DNA of 64,000 nt from Streptomyces sp. NBC_01244 (GTDB lineage Bacteria > Actinomycetota > Actinomycetes > Streptomycetales > Streptomycetaceae). The stretch spans positions 1,860,001-1,924,000 of the forward strand of contig NZ_CP108488.1 in NCBI RefSeq assembly GCF_035987325.1, in the 5' to 3' direction. The first letter of the stretch is position 1. Each line of letters opens with the position of its first letter. The notes under the pieces are model-generated. The model was given only the letters and a program-made list of their open reading frames with translations. It made no database searches and was not told the DNA's origin. Made by a program: the position numbers and the translations under genes. This document shows, one piece after another, positions 34,095 through 42,838 of the stretch.

Positions 34095-35273
34095 CTACCC
34101 GACCTCGGTGACCGTCCCGGCCCCGATGGTGCGGCCGCCCTCACGGATCGCGAAGCCGAGGCCGCTCTCCAGCGGGACGTCCCGGCCGAGCTCCACGGTC
34201 ATGGTGACCGTGTCCCCCGGCCGGGCCGGGCCCGCCTCGCCCAGGTCCACGTTCCCCACCACGTCGGCGGTGCGGATGTAGAACTGGGGCCGGTAGCCGG
34301 TCGCCACCGGCGTGCTGCGGCCGCCCTCGCGGGCGGACAGCACGTACACCCGCGCCGTGAAGCGGCGCTTCGGTACGACGCTGCCGGGCGCGGCCACCAC
34401 GTCGCCGCGGCGCACCGCCTCTCGGGGCACCCCGCGCAGCAGCAGCGCGACGTTGTCCCCGGCCTCGGCGGAGTCCATCGGCTTCCCGAAGGTCTCCAGC
34501 CCGGTGACCACGGACTCCACGGCCGCGCCGTCGCCGCCGAGCAGTGCGACGCGGTCGCCCATGGCCACGGTGCCCCGCTCGACGGCGCCGGTGACGACGG
34601 TGCCGCGCCCGGTGATGGTCAGGACGTTCTCGACCGGCATCAGGAACGGCGCGTCGGTGTACCGCACGGGCATGGGCACGTACGTGTCCACGGCGTCGAG
34701 CAGGGCCTCGATCGACGAGGTCCAGCGCGGGTCGCCGTCCAGCGCCCCGAGCCCGGAGACCCGTACGACCGGGGCGCCGTCGCCGCCGTAGCCGTTCGCG
34801 GTGAGCAGCTCGCGGACCTCCAGCTCGACGAGGTCGGTGAGCTCGGGGTCCCCCGCGTCGGCCTTGTTCAGCGCGACGACGATGTGGTCGACGCCGACCT
34901 GCCGCGCGAGGAGCACGTGCTCCGCGGTTTGCGGCATGACCCCGTCGAGGGCGGAGACGACGAGGATCGCCCCGTCGAGCTGGGCCGCGCCCGTGACCAT
35001 GTTCTTGACGTAGTCGGCGTGGCCGGGCATGTCCACGTGGGCGTAGTGGCGGGTGTCGGTCTCGTACTCGACGTGCGTGAGGTTGATGGTGATGCCGCGC
35101 CGGGCCTCCTCGGGGGCCCGGTCGATCCGGTCGAACGGCACGAAGGAGGCGCCGCCGCGCTCGGCGAGGACCTTGGTGATGGCGGCGGTCAGCGTCGTCT
35201 TGCCGTGGTCGACGTGACCCATGGTGCCGATGTTGAGGTGCGGCTTGGTGCGCACGAAGGCCGTCTTGGCCAT
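34095..35273 (-). CDS. tuf3: Elongation factor Tu, divergent third paralogue (EF-Tu3-like)
   Basis: GTPase of 392 residues that brings aminoacyl-tRNA to the ribosome. G1 GHVDHGKT (about residues 19-26), G3 DMPGH (about 81-85), G4 NKAD (about 136-139) and the domain II/III blocks ([44 protein letters not shown]) are all present. Departures from housekeeping EF-Tu include [12 protein letters not shown] around switch I and [14 protein letters not shown] stand-alone tuf away from the str operon matches Streptomyces tuf3, whose product in S. ramocissimus is reported to resist EF-Tu antibiotics. GGGAAGAC precedes ATG 35273, and a structured leader lies upstream. Confidence 0.93.
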   Translation of the reverse strand: MAKTAFVRTKPHLNIGTMGHVDHGKTTLTAAITKVLAERGGASFVPFDRIDRAPEEARRGITINLTHVEYETDTRHYAHVDMPGHADYVKNMVTGAAQLDGAILVVSALDGVMPQTAEHVLLARQVGVDHIVVALNKADAGDPELTDLVELEVRELLTANGYGGDGAPVVRVSGLGALDGDPRWTSSIEALLDAVDTYVPMPVRYTDAPFLMPVENVLTITGRGTVVTGAVERGTVAMGDRVALLGGDGAAVESVVTGLETFGKPMDSAEAGDNVALLLRGVPREAVRRGDVVAAPGSVVPKRRFTARVYVLSAREGGRSTPVATGYRPQFYIRTADVVGNVDLGEAGPARPGDTVTMTVELGRDVPLESGLGFAIREGGRTIGAGTVTEVG

Positions 35274-35333
35274 GATGTCTTCCCGTGTGATTCCGAAGCT
35301 GAGAACTCGAATGACGGGACCCCTGAGCGAACC

Positions 35334-35376
35334 GACCCTCCCCCTGTGGGGTCCGCCGGACGATCCGGGAAGGGTC
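35334..35376 (-). promoter_or_regulatory. Candidate attenuator-like hairpin in the tuf3 leader
   Basis: On the tuf3 strand GACCCTTCCC pairs with GGGGGAGGGTC over about ten base pairs (one G-T), enclosing a second small stem GTCCG/CGGAC. It starts at the stop codon of a 37-codon ORF and ends about 60 bases before the tuf3 start. This looks like a structured 5' leader; a regulatory role is inference. Confidence 0.4.
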
Positions 35377-35488
35377 AGCTTCGTGCGCCGCCGAATGCGG
35401 GTGCGCCTGCGGCGAGCTGTGCGGGGACGGCAGCCTTCGGCGCGTCCGCGACTGCGGACGGCGCTGCGGGGAAGGCGTGCCTGGACAT
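35375..35488 (-). CDS. Possible 37-codon leader ORF upstream of tuf3
   Basis: ATG 35488 to TGA 35375-35377 encodes [20 protein letters not shown] and 17 more Ala/Pro/Gly-rich residues. CAGGAT lies seven bases upstream, as in leaderless Streptomyces genes. Third-position GC is only about 70%, lower than in real genes here, so coding status is doubtful. Its stop falls inside the hairpin at 35334-35376. Confidence 0.25.
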   Translation of the reverse strand: MSRHAFPAAPSAVADAPKAAVPAQLAAGAPAFGGARS

Positions 35489-35613
35489 GTGCCCGATCCT
35501 GCCGGACCGGGGTCGGCGGGGCCAGCGAATTACGCGGCGGCGGCCCCGACTTGGCGCGGGGGCACTCCGGCCACCCCGCGCGAAGGGCCCGTGGGCGCCG
35601 CACGCCGTCGGGC

Positions 35614-36339
35614 CTACGCCCCGCCGATGTTCTTCAGCGCCTCGCGCGCCGAGAGCGGCGACAGCGACTCCCGCTCTGCGGTGACGAAGGCGCGTACGGC
35701 GCCGGGGTCCGTCTTCGCGTACTCGCGAAGGCACCAGCCGATGGCCTTGCGGACGAAGAAGTCGGGGTGGTCGCTCTGGCGGCGGCAGTACGCGAAGAGC
35801 CGCTCGGTGTCGGTCGCGGACTTGAACCGGAGCTGGTGGAGCAGGGCGGTGCGGGCCACCCACAGGTCCTCGTCCCCGATCCACTCGTCCATGACGGCGG
35901 CGAGCGCCGGGTCCGCCGCCACGAGCGGCCCGACCGTGTGCGCGGCGAGCAGGTCGACGGTGTCCCACCAGGGGACTGTCACGATCAGGTGCCGGACCAC
36001 GGGCAGGAAGCCGGAGGAGCAGCGGGAGACGTGTCGGCGCAGGTAGTCGACGGCGAAGTACCGGTACTCACGCTCCGGAAGCTCCCAGCAGCGCAGCGCG
36101 AGGGCCGCGCAGTCCGCTTCGGACGGTTTCGGGGTGTCCTTGGTCACGGCCCTCGACAGCTCGCGGCGCAGCGGGGTGGGGATCCCGAGGAAGGGCGAGA
36201 CGTCCTTCATGTACGCGGCCATGGGCCCGGCCCGCCGCGCGTCGGCCGCGGCGCCGTAGGACTCCGTGAGCCGCGCCACCAACAGCTCGGCGAGGCCGCT
36301 GTGCGGAACCTGCGGAGGCCGCCGGTCGTTCGACTGCAT
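35614..36339 (-). CDS. DNA alkylation repair protein (AlkD-like HEAT-repeat glycosylase)
   Basis: Protein of 241 residues made of helical HEAT-like repeats. [13 protein letters not shown] (about residues 122-134) holds the conserved Trp and Asp of the AlkD active site. Later [16 protein letters not shown] (about 199-214) supplies further conserved residues. It should excise bulky alkylated bases such as 3- and 7-methyl purines without base flipping. Single gene; the start at 36339 gives the usual family length. Confidence 0.9.
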   Translation of the reverse strand: MQSNDRRPPQVPHSGLAELLVARLTESYGAAADARRAGPMAAYMKDVSPFLGIPTPLRRELSRAVTKDTPKPSEADCAALALRCWELPEREYRYFAVDYLRRHVSRCSSGFLPVVRHLIVTVPWWDTVDLLAAHTVGPLVAADPALAAVMDEWIGDEDLWVARTALLHQLRFKSATDTERLFAYCRRQSDHPDFFVRKAIGWCLREYAKTDPGAVRAFVTAERESLSPLSAREALKNIGGA

Positions 36340-36388
36340 GAGGCCCAGATTACGGCGCTCGGACAGGGGGGTCGGTTAGTCTCCCGGA

Positions 36389-37126
36389 ATGTCCCTCCTC
36401 CTCGCGCCGTGGACACGGCTCTCGCTGCTCGTCGTGCTGCTCCTCGCGGCCGGCGTCTGCGTCGTGCTGTACGAGCCCCAGCGCCTGCTCGCGGAGGGCT
36501 GGCCCCCGGGGCTCCCGGTGGGCACCGCGGTCCTGTTCTTCGCCGCGGCGTACGGGGTGTGCACGGCCGCCCTGGTGCCCCGCCCCCTGCTGAACCTGGC
36601 TTCCGGGGCCCTCTTCGGCTCCCAGTTCGGTCTGGTCGCCGCGGTTGCCGGATCGGTGATCGGCGCGGGGATCGCCTTCGGCCTGGGCCGGATGATGGGG
36701 CGCGACGCCCTGCGTCCGCTGATCCGCGGCCGCTGGCTGCAGGCGGCCGACGACCAGTTGGCCCGGCACGGCTTCCGCTCGATGCTGGCGATCCGCATCT
36801 TCCCCGGTCTGCCCTTCGCGATGGCCAACTACGCCGCCGCGCTGTCCCGCTGCGGCTGGCTCCCCTTCCTCCTCGCCACCGCGATCGGCGTGGTCCCGAA
36901 CACCGCCGCGTACGTGATCGCGGGGGCCAGCGCCTCCTCCCCGACCTCCCCCGCGTTCCTCGCCTCGTTCGGCTTCATCGCCGTCTCCGCGGTGGGTGCG
37001 TCGGTCGTCGCCTGGCGCAAACGGCACCGGCTGGCGCCCGTACGCAAGCCCGAGCGGCCGGGGCCGGCGCGGGAACTGACGGTCGTACACCCCCCTGTGG
37101 TCACGGCGGCACCCCACGGGCCCTAG
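36389..37126 (+). CDS. TVP38/TMEM64 (VTT domain) membrane protein
   Basis: Polytopic membrane protein of 245 residues with the VTT/DedA-related domain. PRPLLNLASGALFGSQFGLV (about residues 66-85) and IRIFPGLPFAMANYAAAL (about 135-152) are family motifs. Probable role in lipid or membrane transport. TAGTCT (36377-36382) lies six bases before ATG 36389, a leaderless arrangement. The last 30 residues are basic and cytoplasmic. Confidence 0.88.
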   Translation: MSLLLAPWTRLSLLVVLLLAAGVCVVLYEPQRLLAEGWPPGLPVGTAVLFFAAAYGVCTAALVPRPLLNLASGALFGSQFGLVAAVAGSVIGAGIAFGLGRMMGRDALRPLIRGRWLQAADDQLARHGFRSMLAIRIFPGLPFAMANYAAALSRCGWLPFLLATAIGVVPNTAAYVIAGASASSPTSPAFLASFGFIAVSAVGASVVAWRKRHRLAPVRKPERPGPARELTVVHPPVVTAAPHGP

Positions 37127-37174
37127 CATCGGACCCGAACTGCCCAACGATCACAAGGACGAGCGCACCCCGAC

Positions 37175-38053
37175 ATGAACTGGATCGAATCCCTCATCCT
37201 CGGTCTCGTCCAAGGACTTACGGAGTTCCTCCCGATCTCCTCCAGCGCCCACCTCCGGCTGACCGCGGCGTTCGCCGGCTGGCACGATCCGGGAGCCGCC
37301 TTCACCGCCATCACGCAGATCGGCACCGAGGCCGCCGTACTGATCTACTTCCGCAAGGACATCGCGAAGATCATCTCCACCTGGTTCCGCTCGCTGTACA
37401 CGAAGGCGCTGCGCTCCGAGCAGGAAGCCAAGATGGGCTGGCTGGTGATCGTCGGCTCGATTCCGATCGGTGTCCTCGGCCTCGCCTTCAAGGACCAGAT
37501 CGAGGGCCCGTTCCGCGATCTGCGACTGATCGCCACCACCCTCATCGTGATGGGCCTCGTGCTCGGCTTCGCCGACCGGCTGGCCGCGCGCGACGAGGAG
37601 GGCGGCCGGCACCGCGCCATCCGCGAGCGCAAGACCCTGAAGGAACTGGGCGTCAAGGACGGCCTCATCTTCGGTCTCTGCCAGGCGATGGCCCTGATCC
37701 CTGGTGTGTCCCGGTCGGGTGCGACGCTCTCCGGCGGTCTGCTGCTCGGCTTCACCCGCGAGGCGGCCGCCCGCTACTCCTTCCTCCTCGCCATCCCGGC
37801 CGTGCTGGCCTCGGGCCTGTTCGAGATCAAGGACGTGATGGAGAACCCGGGGCACATCGAATGGCCTCAGACGATCTTCGCCACGGTCGTCGCCTTCGTC
37901 GTCGGCTACGCGGTCATCGCCTGGTTCATGAAGTTCATCTCCAGCAAGAGCTTCATGCCGTTCGTGATCTACCGGGTCCTGCTCGGCATCCTGCTGTTCG
38001 TCCTGATCGGCATGGGTGTCCTCAGCCCCCACGCCGGCGAGTCGGCCGGCTAG
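37175..38053 (+). CDS. uppP: Undecaprenyl-diphosphate phosphatase
   Basis: Membrane enzyme (BacA/UppP), 292 residues, that converts undecaprenyl diphosphate to the monophosphate so the lipid carrier for peptidoglycan can be reused; high levels give bacitracin resistance. Motif LPISSSAHLRL (about residues 20-30) and PGVSRSGATLSGGLLLG (about 175-191) hold the active-site Glu, Ser and Arg. About eight hydrophobic helices. AAGGACGAG precedes ATG 37175. It stands 48 bp after the VTT gene and may be co-transcribed. Confidence 0.96.
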   Translation: MNWIESLILGLVQGLTEFLPISSSAHLRLTAAFAGWHDPGAAFTAITQIGTEAAVLIYFRKDIAKIISTWFRSLYTKALRSEQEAKMGWLVIVGSIPIGVLGLAFKDQIEGPFRDLRLIATTLIVMGLVLGFADRLAARDEEGGRHRAIRERKTLKELGVKDGLIFGLCQAMALIPGVSRSGATLSGGLLLGFTREAAARYSFLLAIPAVLASGLFEIKDVMENPGHIEWPQTIFATVVAFVVGYAVIAWFMKFISSKSFMPFVIYRVLLGILLFVLIGMGVLSPHAGESAG

Positions 38054-38167
38054 TACGGCTCCCGCTCACCGCTTCGGGCGAATCGGAGGCCGCTCGGGAA
38101 CGTTCCCGGGCGGCCTTCGCGTCGTTGTGCAGGGAGAGACCTGAAGACGAGCAGCAGGGGGTGTCCC

Positions 38168-38344
38168 ATGGGTCGAGTGGTGCTGGAGCGGTTTCCGGCC
38201 GGAAGTCCGAGGGGAAGTTGGCCGGCCGAGGAGTACGCGGCGCAGCGGACGCGCGAGGGCGTGCCCGCGGAGGTGGTGATGGATCTGGCCAGCGACGCGT
38301 ACCTCGTGGTGGTCCGTCCCCGGGAGGCGCGTTCCGGTCACTGA
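38168..38344 (+). CDS. Small conserved-looking protein of 58 residues, function unknown
   Basis: ATG 38168 to TGA 38342-38344, preceded by AGGGGGT seven bases upstream. The product begins MGRVVLERFPAGSPRGSWPA, is acidic in the middle and ends VVVRPREARSGH. Codon usage has strong G/C bias at third positions. It lies between uppP and the SnoaL-like gene on the same strand. I believe similar short proteins occur in other Streptomyces, but no function is known to me. Confidence 0.7.
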   Translation: MGRVVLERFPAGSPRGSWPAEEYAAQRTREGVPAEVVMDLASDAYLVVVRPREARSGH

Positions 38345-38413
38345 CCCGGCGCCGGAAGATCCGGGCCGCGCACGCCCCTTGGCCTCCGCGCCCGGCGCCC
38401 GCACACTGACCCG

Positions 38414-38893
38414 ATGACGCAGCGTGTGGACCTTGCGGGCGTGATGGACCGACTGGCGATCGACGAGCTGGTCACGGGGTACGCCATCGCCGTGGACGAC
38501 GGGGACTGGGACGCCTACCGCGCCCTGTTCGCCCCGGGCGGGCGGGCCGACTACGCCTCGGCCGGCGGGATCGAGGGCCCGGCCGGGGAGGTCGCGGACT
38601 GGCTCGCGGAGACGATGAAGCTGTTCCCGGTGCGCCAGCACCTGATCGTCAACCGGCTCATCCGGATCCCGGACCAGGGCGGCTCCCCCGGCGACACGGC
38701 GGAGGTCCGGGCCGACTTCCTCAATCCCATGCGGCTGGCCGGGGAGGAGCCCGACGAGGGTGGCCCCGCCGTCACCGCGCCCAACTTCGTCGCGGCGGGC
38801 CGCTACACCTTCGCCGTGGTCCGTACCGCCCGGTCCGGCTGGCGGCTCGCGCGGGTCACCGTCCACGAGAAGTGGCGGCACATGTCGTTCTGA
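38414..38893 (+). CDS. SnoaL-like (NTF2 fold) protein
   Basis: Protein of 159 residues with the nuclear-transport-factor-2/SnoaL-like fold: an N-terminal helix pair (DELVTGYAIAVDDGDWDAYR, residues 17-36) followed by beta strands (FAVVRTARSGWRLARVTVHE). Family members are dehydratases, isomerases or binding proteins of aromatic substrates. CACACT six bases before the ATG suggests a leaderless message. Substrate unknown. Confidence 0.82.
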   Translation: MTQRVDLAGVMDRLAIDELVTGYAIAVDDGDWDAYRALFAPGGRADYASAGGIEGPAGEVADWLAETMKLFPVRQHLIVNRLIRIPDQGGSPGDTAEVRADFLNPMRLAGEEPDEGGPAVTAPNFVAAGRYTFAVVRTARSGWRLARVTVHEKWRHMSF

Positions 38894-39005
38894 TGGTCCG
38901 GCGGGCGGGTGGTCGGACGGGCGGGCGGCTCGGCCGACAGGTGGCTCGGCGGGCAGGTGGTTCGACGGGCAGGTCTGTTCCACACTGGAAGCGGAGGCCC
39001 ACGTA
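38894..39005 (+). repeat. Degenerate GGGCGGGTGG/GGCAGGTGG short repeats
   Basis: Between the SnoaL-like gene and lnt the DNA is a G-rich run of imperfect repeats (GGTGGTCGGACGGGCGGGC, GGTGGCTCGGCGGGCA, GGTGGTTCGACGGGCA). No gene. GGAGG at 38994-38998 serves lnt. Confidence 0.5.
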
Positions 39006-40664
39006 ATGCTGACGGTCTCGACGGTCCCCGAGCGGGTCCCGTGGTGGCGTGCGGTGGCGGCCGTCACGGCGGGAGCACTGCCGTGCCTCGCTTTCCCCGC
39101 CCCGGCGCTGTGGTGGTTCGCCTACGTCGCCCTCGTGCCCTGGATCCTGCTGCTGAGGTCGGCCCCCACCGGCCGGCGCGCGGCCCTGGAGGGCTGGCTC
39201 GGCGGCGCGGGCTTCGTCTTCGCCGTCCACCACTGGCTGCTGCCCAGTCTGCACGTGTTCCTGTTCGCCCTGGCGGCTCTGCTGGGCCTGCTCTGGATCC
39301 CCTGGGCGCTGCTGGTGCGGGAGTTGCTCGGCGGCGCCCCCGGCCCGGGCCGGGCGGGAGCCGCGCTGGTCCTCGTACCGGCGGGCTGGCTGCTGTCGGA
39401 GCTGGCCCGGTCCTGGCAGGGGCTGGGCGGGCCGTGGGGGCTGCTCGGTGCCAGTCAGTGGCAGGTGGCGCCCGCGCTGCGGCTGGCTTCGGTGGGCGGG
39501 GTCTGGCTGGTCGGCCTGCTGGTCGTGGCGGTGAACTGCGTGCTGGTCCTGCTGATCACGTCGCCGGGGGCGCGGGCGGCCGCGCTGGCCGGGGTGACGG
39601 GCTGCGCGGTGCTGACGGGGGTGGTGTGGCTGTGGGCGCCGCGCCCCGAGGTCTCGGGCGTGCTGCGCGTGGCCCTCGTACAGCCCGGCCCGGTCGAGGA
39701 CGGCCCGGACAGCGCGGAGCGGCGGTTCGCCGCCGGGGAGCAGCTGACGGGGACCCTGGCCGCGCAGCGGCCCGACCTCGTGGTGTGGGGGGAGAGCAGT
39801 GTCGGCGAGGACCTGACGGCCCGCCCGGACCTGGCCCGGCGGCTGTCCGCCCTGTCGGCGCGGGTGGGGGCTCCGCTGCTGGTCAACGTGGACGCGCGGG
39901 CCGCCGACCGGCCGGGGATCCGCAAATCGGCGGTGCTCGTCGGTCCCGGGGGCCCGACCGGTGACCGGTACGACAAGATGCGCCTGGTCCCCTTCGGGGA
40001 GTACGTGCCGGCCCGCGAGCTGCTGGGCTGGGCCACCTCGGTCGGCAAGGCCGCGCAGGAGAACCGCGTTCCGGGCGGGGCACCGGTCCTGATGGACCTG
40101 CCCGGCCGTGCGGACGTCCGCCTCGGCCCGCTGGTCTGCTTCGAGTCGGCGTTCCCCGACATGAGCCGCCGCCTCGTCCGCGACGGGGCCGCCGTGCTGA
40201 TCGACCAGTCGGCCACGTCCAGCTTCCAGGACGGCTGGGCCCCGGCCCAGCACGCCTCGCTGTCCGCGCTGCGGGCGGCGGAGACCGGCCGGCCCGAGGT
40301 GCACGCCGCCCTGACCGGGATCAGCGCGGTGCACGGCCCGTCCGGCGAGCGGATCGGGTCCGCGCTGCCCACCTCGGCGCGAACGGCGCGGGTGTACGAG
40401 GTCCCGCTCGCCCGGGGCACGACCCTCTACGTCCGCCACGGGGACTGGGCGGTGGGCGCGGCGCTGGCCGCCCTCGCCGCGTACTACACCGTCGCCGGCG
40501 CCCGCTCCGTACGAAGCGGGAGGCCCCTCGGCCGACCCCTCGGGACGCCGGCCGGGGAACCGGCCGGGACGCCCGTCGGCGATGCGCTCAGGACGCCTGC
40601 TCCAGAGCCGAGCGCACCACCCGCTCGCACAGTTCGTGGGTCAGCAGGGCGTCGCGCGCGCTGA
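39006..40664 (+). CDS. lnt: Apolipoprotein N-acyltransferase
   Basis: Membrane enzyme of 552 residues that adds the third acyl chain to lipoproteins. About six N-terminal hydrophobic helices (residues 15-215) precede a nitrilase-fold domain. The catalytic triad is visible: Glu in VWGESSVGED, Lys in YDKMRLVPFGEYVP and Cys in PLVCFESAFP. Streptomyces usually carry two Lnt homologues. The C-terminal 60 residues are Pro/Gly/Arg-rich repeats (RPLGRPLGTPAGEPAGTP). Its 3' end overlaps the oppositely oriented oxidoreductase gene by 77 bp. Confidence 0.93.
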   Translation: MLTVSTVPERVPWWRAVAAVTAGALPCLAFPAPALWWFAYVALVPWILLLRSAPTGRRAALEGWLGGAGFVFAVHHWLLPSLHVFLFALAALLGLLWIPWALLVRELLGGAPGPGRAGAALVLVPAGWLLSELARSWQGLGGPWGLLGASQWQVAPALRLASVGGVWLVGLLVVAVNCVLVLLITSPGARAAALAGVTGCAVLTGVVWLWAPRPEVSGVLRVALVQPGPVEDGPDSAERRFAAGEQLTGTLAAQRPDLVVWGESSVGEDLTARPDLARRLSALSARVGAPLLVNVDARAADRPGIRKSAVLVGPGGPTGDRYDKMRLVPFGEYVPARELLGWATSVGKAAQENRVPGGAPVLMDLPGRADVRLGPLVCFESAFPDMSRRLVRDGAAVLIDQSATSSFQDGWAPAQHASLSALRAAETGRPEVHAALTGISAVHGPSGERIGSALPTSARTARVYEVPLARGTTLYVRHGDWAVGAALAALAAYYTVAGARSVRSGRPLGRPLGTPAGEPAGTPVGDALRTPAPEPSAPPARTVRGSAGRRAR

Positions 40665-41493
40665 GGGTCGTGCCCGTGGCGACGGCCTCCAGGAAGGCGT
40701 CGACGACCTGCTCGATGCCGCGCTGGCGGGCCACCGACACCCAGTCCCCGCGCCGCCGGACCGTGGGCTGGCCCTTGTGGTCGATGACCTCCGCGAGGTT
40801 GACGACCTGGCGCTTGGTGTCCTGCCCGGAGACCTCCAGCACCTCCTCCGTGGAACCGGAGAGCCGGTTCATGATGCCGAGCGCGGTGAAGCCCGTACCG
40901 GACAGCTGGAGGACCACCTGGCTCATCAGTCCGTCCCGCACCACGGCCCGTACGTCGACCTGGTCGGCCTCGCCGGGCAGCAGGAAGCGCAGGGTGTCGA
41001 CGACGTGGATGAAGTCGTCCAGGACGAAGGTCCGTACGTCCTCGGGCAGGCCGACCCGGTTCTTCTGCATGACGATCAGGTCGCGCGCGTGGTCGGCGCA
41101 CTGCGCGTAGCCGGGCGCGTGGCGGCGGTTGAAGCCGACGGCGAGCGAGACCCCGCGCTCCTCGGCCAGTTCGACCAGGCGGCGCGATGCGGCGAGCTCG
41201 TAGGCGATCGGCTTGTCGACGTACGTCGGCACGCCCGCTTCCAGCAGCCGTTCCACGATCTCGGGGTGGACGGCGGTCGGGGCGTGCACGAAGGCGGCGT
41301 CGAGTTTCTGCGCGAGCAGCGAGTCGAGGTCGGTGTGCAGGCGTTCGGCGGGAACGCGGTGCTGGGCGGCGACGCGTTCGAGGGTGGCCGGGGTCCGGGT
41401 CTGCAGGTGCAGTTCGAGCCCCGGGCGGGTGGTCAGGACGGGCAGGTACGCCTTCTGCGCGATATCGCCGAGTCCGATACAGCCGACCTTCAC
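40588..41493 (-). CDS. Gfo/Idh/MocA family oxidoreductase
   Basis: NAD(P)-dependent oxidoreductase of 301 residues. The N-terminal Rossmann motif GCIGLGDIAQKAYLPVL (residues 4-20) and the family motif YVDKPIA (about residue 92) are present. Probable substrate is a sugar, inositol or related polyol. GTG 41493 is chosen because GGAGG lies six bases before it. The 3' end overlaps lnt (opposite strand). It is divergent from the DinB gene. Confidence 0.9.
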   Translation of the reverse strand: MKVGCIGLGDIAQKAYLPVLTTRPGLELHLQTRTPATLERVAAQHRVPAERLHTDLDSLLAQKLDAAFVHAPTAVHPEIVERLLEAGVPTYVDKPIAYELAASRRLVELAEERGVSLAVGFNRRHAPGYAQCADHARDLIVMQKNRVGLPEDVRTFVLDDFIHVVDTLRFLLPGEADQVDVRAVVRDGLMSQVVLQLSGTGFTALGIMNRLSGSTEEVLEVSGQDTKRQVVNLAEVIDHKGQPTVRRRGDWVSVARQRGIEQVVDAFLEAVATGTTLSARDALLTHELCERVVRSALEQAS

Positions 41494-41574
41494 CGGGACC
41501 TCCAGGTTTGTTCCTTGTGGGAGTACGCAGCCTAATCGGTGGTGACCACAGCCGTGTTCGACCAGGATGGACCC

Positions 41575-42099
41575 ATGACCATCAGTGACGGATCCCAGCG
41601 TTCCGAACCCTCCACCACGGCCGACGAGCGCGAGATGCTCGAAGGCTGGCTCGACTACCACCGTTCCACCCTGGCTTGGAAGTGCGAGGGGCTGTCCGAC
41701 GCGCAGTTGCGCACCACCCCGTTGCTGCCGTCCGAGCTGAGCCTGCTGGGGCTGGTGCGGCACATGGCCGAGGTGGAGCGGTACTGGTTCCGGGAGATCA
41801 TGCTGGACGAGGAGCTGCCCGAGCTCTACAGCACCGGCGAGAACCCTGACGGGGACTTCCACTTCGCCGACGAGGACACCTGGGCCGAGGCCGAGCAGGT
41901 GTGGCAGACCGAGATCGAGCTGGCCCGGCAGGCCGCGGCCGGGCACTCCCTGGACCTCGCCTCCAAGCCCGAGAGCCACCGCCGGGGCGAGGTGTTCAGC
42001 CTGCGCTGGGTCTACGGCCACATGATCGAGGAGTACGCGCGCCACAACGGCCACGCGGACCTGCTGCGGGAGCACATCGACGGCGCCACGGGCGAGTAG
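41575..42099 (+). CDS. DinB-family protein (DUF664, mycothiol-transferase-like)
   Basis: Four-helix-bundle protein of 174 residues. The three metal-binding His are plausible in LVRHMAEVE (about residue 63), HMIEEYARHNGH (about 144-155). DinB/DUF664 proteins in actinobacteria include mycothiol-dependent S-transferases involved in detoxification. ATG 41575 lies six bases after CAGGAT, a leaderless arrangement, so I prefer it to GTG 41539. Confidence 0.88.
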   Translation: MTISDGSQRSEPSTTADEREMLEGWLDYHRSTLAWKCEGLSDAQLRTTPLLPSELSLLGLVRHMAEVERYWFREIMLDEELPELYSTGENPDGDFHFADEDTWAEAEQVWQTEIELARQAAAGHSLDLASKPESHRRGEVFSLRWVYGHMIEEYARHNGHADLLREHIDGATGE

Positions 42100-42102
42100 C
42101 CG

Positions 42103-42119
42103 TCACCCGTGCGGGGTGA
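42103..42119 (+). terminator. Short hairpin after the DinB gene
   Basis: TCACCC-GTGCG-GGGTGA, six base pairs, four bases after the stop. Weak candidate terminator. Confidence 0.4.
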
Positions 42120-42171
42120 ATATCGGCTCCGGGTTTTCCGGGCGGGGTCCTCGCACAGCAGAGTTGGGTGA

Positions 42172-42759
42172 GTGCATCCAACCCGAACCACGACAAAGCT
42201 GCTGCTCGGCGTCGCCTGTGCGGTCTCGGCCGTCTCCGGCTGCGTGAACGTGACACCGGCCCCCCTGCAGCCGGCGACCGCCCCCGGCACCCCGGGCACG
42301 CCGCCCCGGCACGAGCCCCGCGGCGGGCCGGGGGCCGCGCCGGTGGCCGTCCGGGCACCCGCCCTGGAGGCGCTGGAGGCCGTGGAGGCAGGGCCGGGAC
42401 GGCCGGCCGGGCCGGCCCCCTCCACTTCCGGCCGGGCCGCGGTCCCGCGCACCGGAGTCCCGGCCGCACGGGCGGCGGGGGACGGCCGGCCCGGAGCCCG
42501 CAGAGCCCCGGCGGCCGCCGCGCCGGTCCCGGACATCCCGGAACCCCGGCAGCCCGGCGGGCACCGCGACCACTCCGACGGGCGTCCGGGCGGGCAGCAC
42601 CCCGGGCGGCCCGGTTCCGGGGGCGGCGAGGTGCCGCGCGAGCTGGTGCGGGAGCTGCCGGTACGGCCGGCCGACGTGTGCGCGCTGGGCCGCCGGCACG
42701 GGCGCTGGCACCCGGACAGTCCGGAGGCCCGTATCTGCGCGGGCGTCGAGGGCGGCTGA
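42172..42759 (+). CDS. Putative lipoprotein, Pro/Gly-rich, function unknown
   Basis: Protein of 195 residues. The signal peptide TTTKLLLGVACAVSAVSGC ends in a lipobox (SAVSGC, Cys near residue 24). The next 125 residues are Pro/Ala/Gly-rich and probably disordered. A short C-terminal segment with two Cys (VRPADVCALGRRHGRW...RICAG) may be a folded, surface-binding part. GTG 42172 is preceded by GGGTGA. No recognised domain. Confidence 0.72.
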   Translation: MHPTRTTTKLLLGVACAVSAVSGCVNVTPAPLQPATAPGTPGTPPRHEPRGGPGAAPVAVRAPALEALEAVEAGPGRPAGPAPSTSGRAAVPRTGVPAARAAGDGRPGARRAPAAAAPVPDIPEPRQPGGHRDHSDGRPGGQHPGRPGSGGGEVPRELVRELPVRPADVCALGRRHGRWHPDSPEARICAGVEGG

Positions 42760-42838
42760 CGGCCCCATCCTGCCCGGCCCCCGGCCCCCGGCCCTCGGTC
42801 CCGCTCTCCCGGGACCCGGCCCCCGGACCAGGCTTCCG

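Larger units (their letters stand above)
35274..35613. other. 340-bp region upstream of tuf3
   Basis: Lies between tuf3 and the AlkD-like gene on the same strand. It contains the possible leader ORF and hairpin described separately and no other gene. The unusual length for an intergenic gap here suggests regulated expression of tuf3. Confidence 0.5.

Noticed and set aside
35221..38409. A 1062-codon plus-strand frame crossing several genes
   Set aside because: It runs against or out of frame with tuf3, the AlkD-like gene, the VTT gene and uppP, all with clear family motifs. The product is Arg/Pro-rich nonsense.
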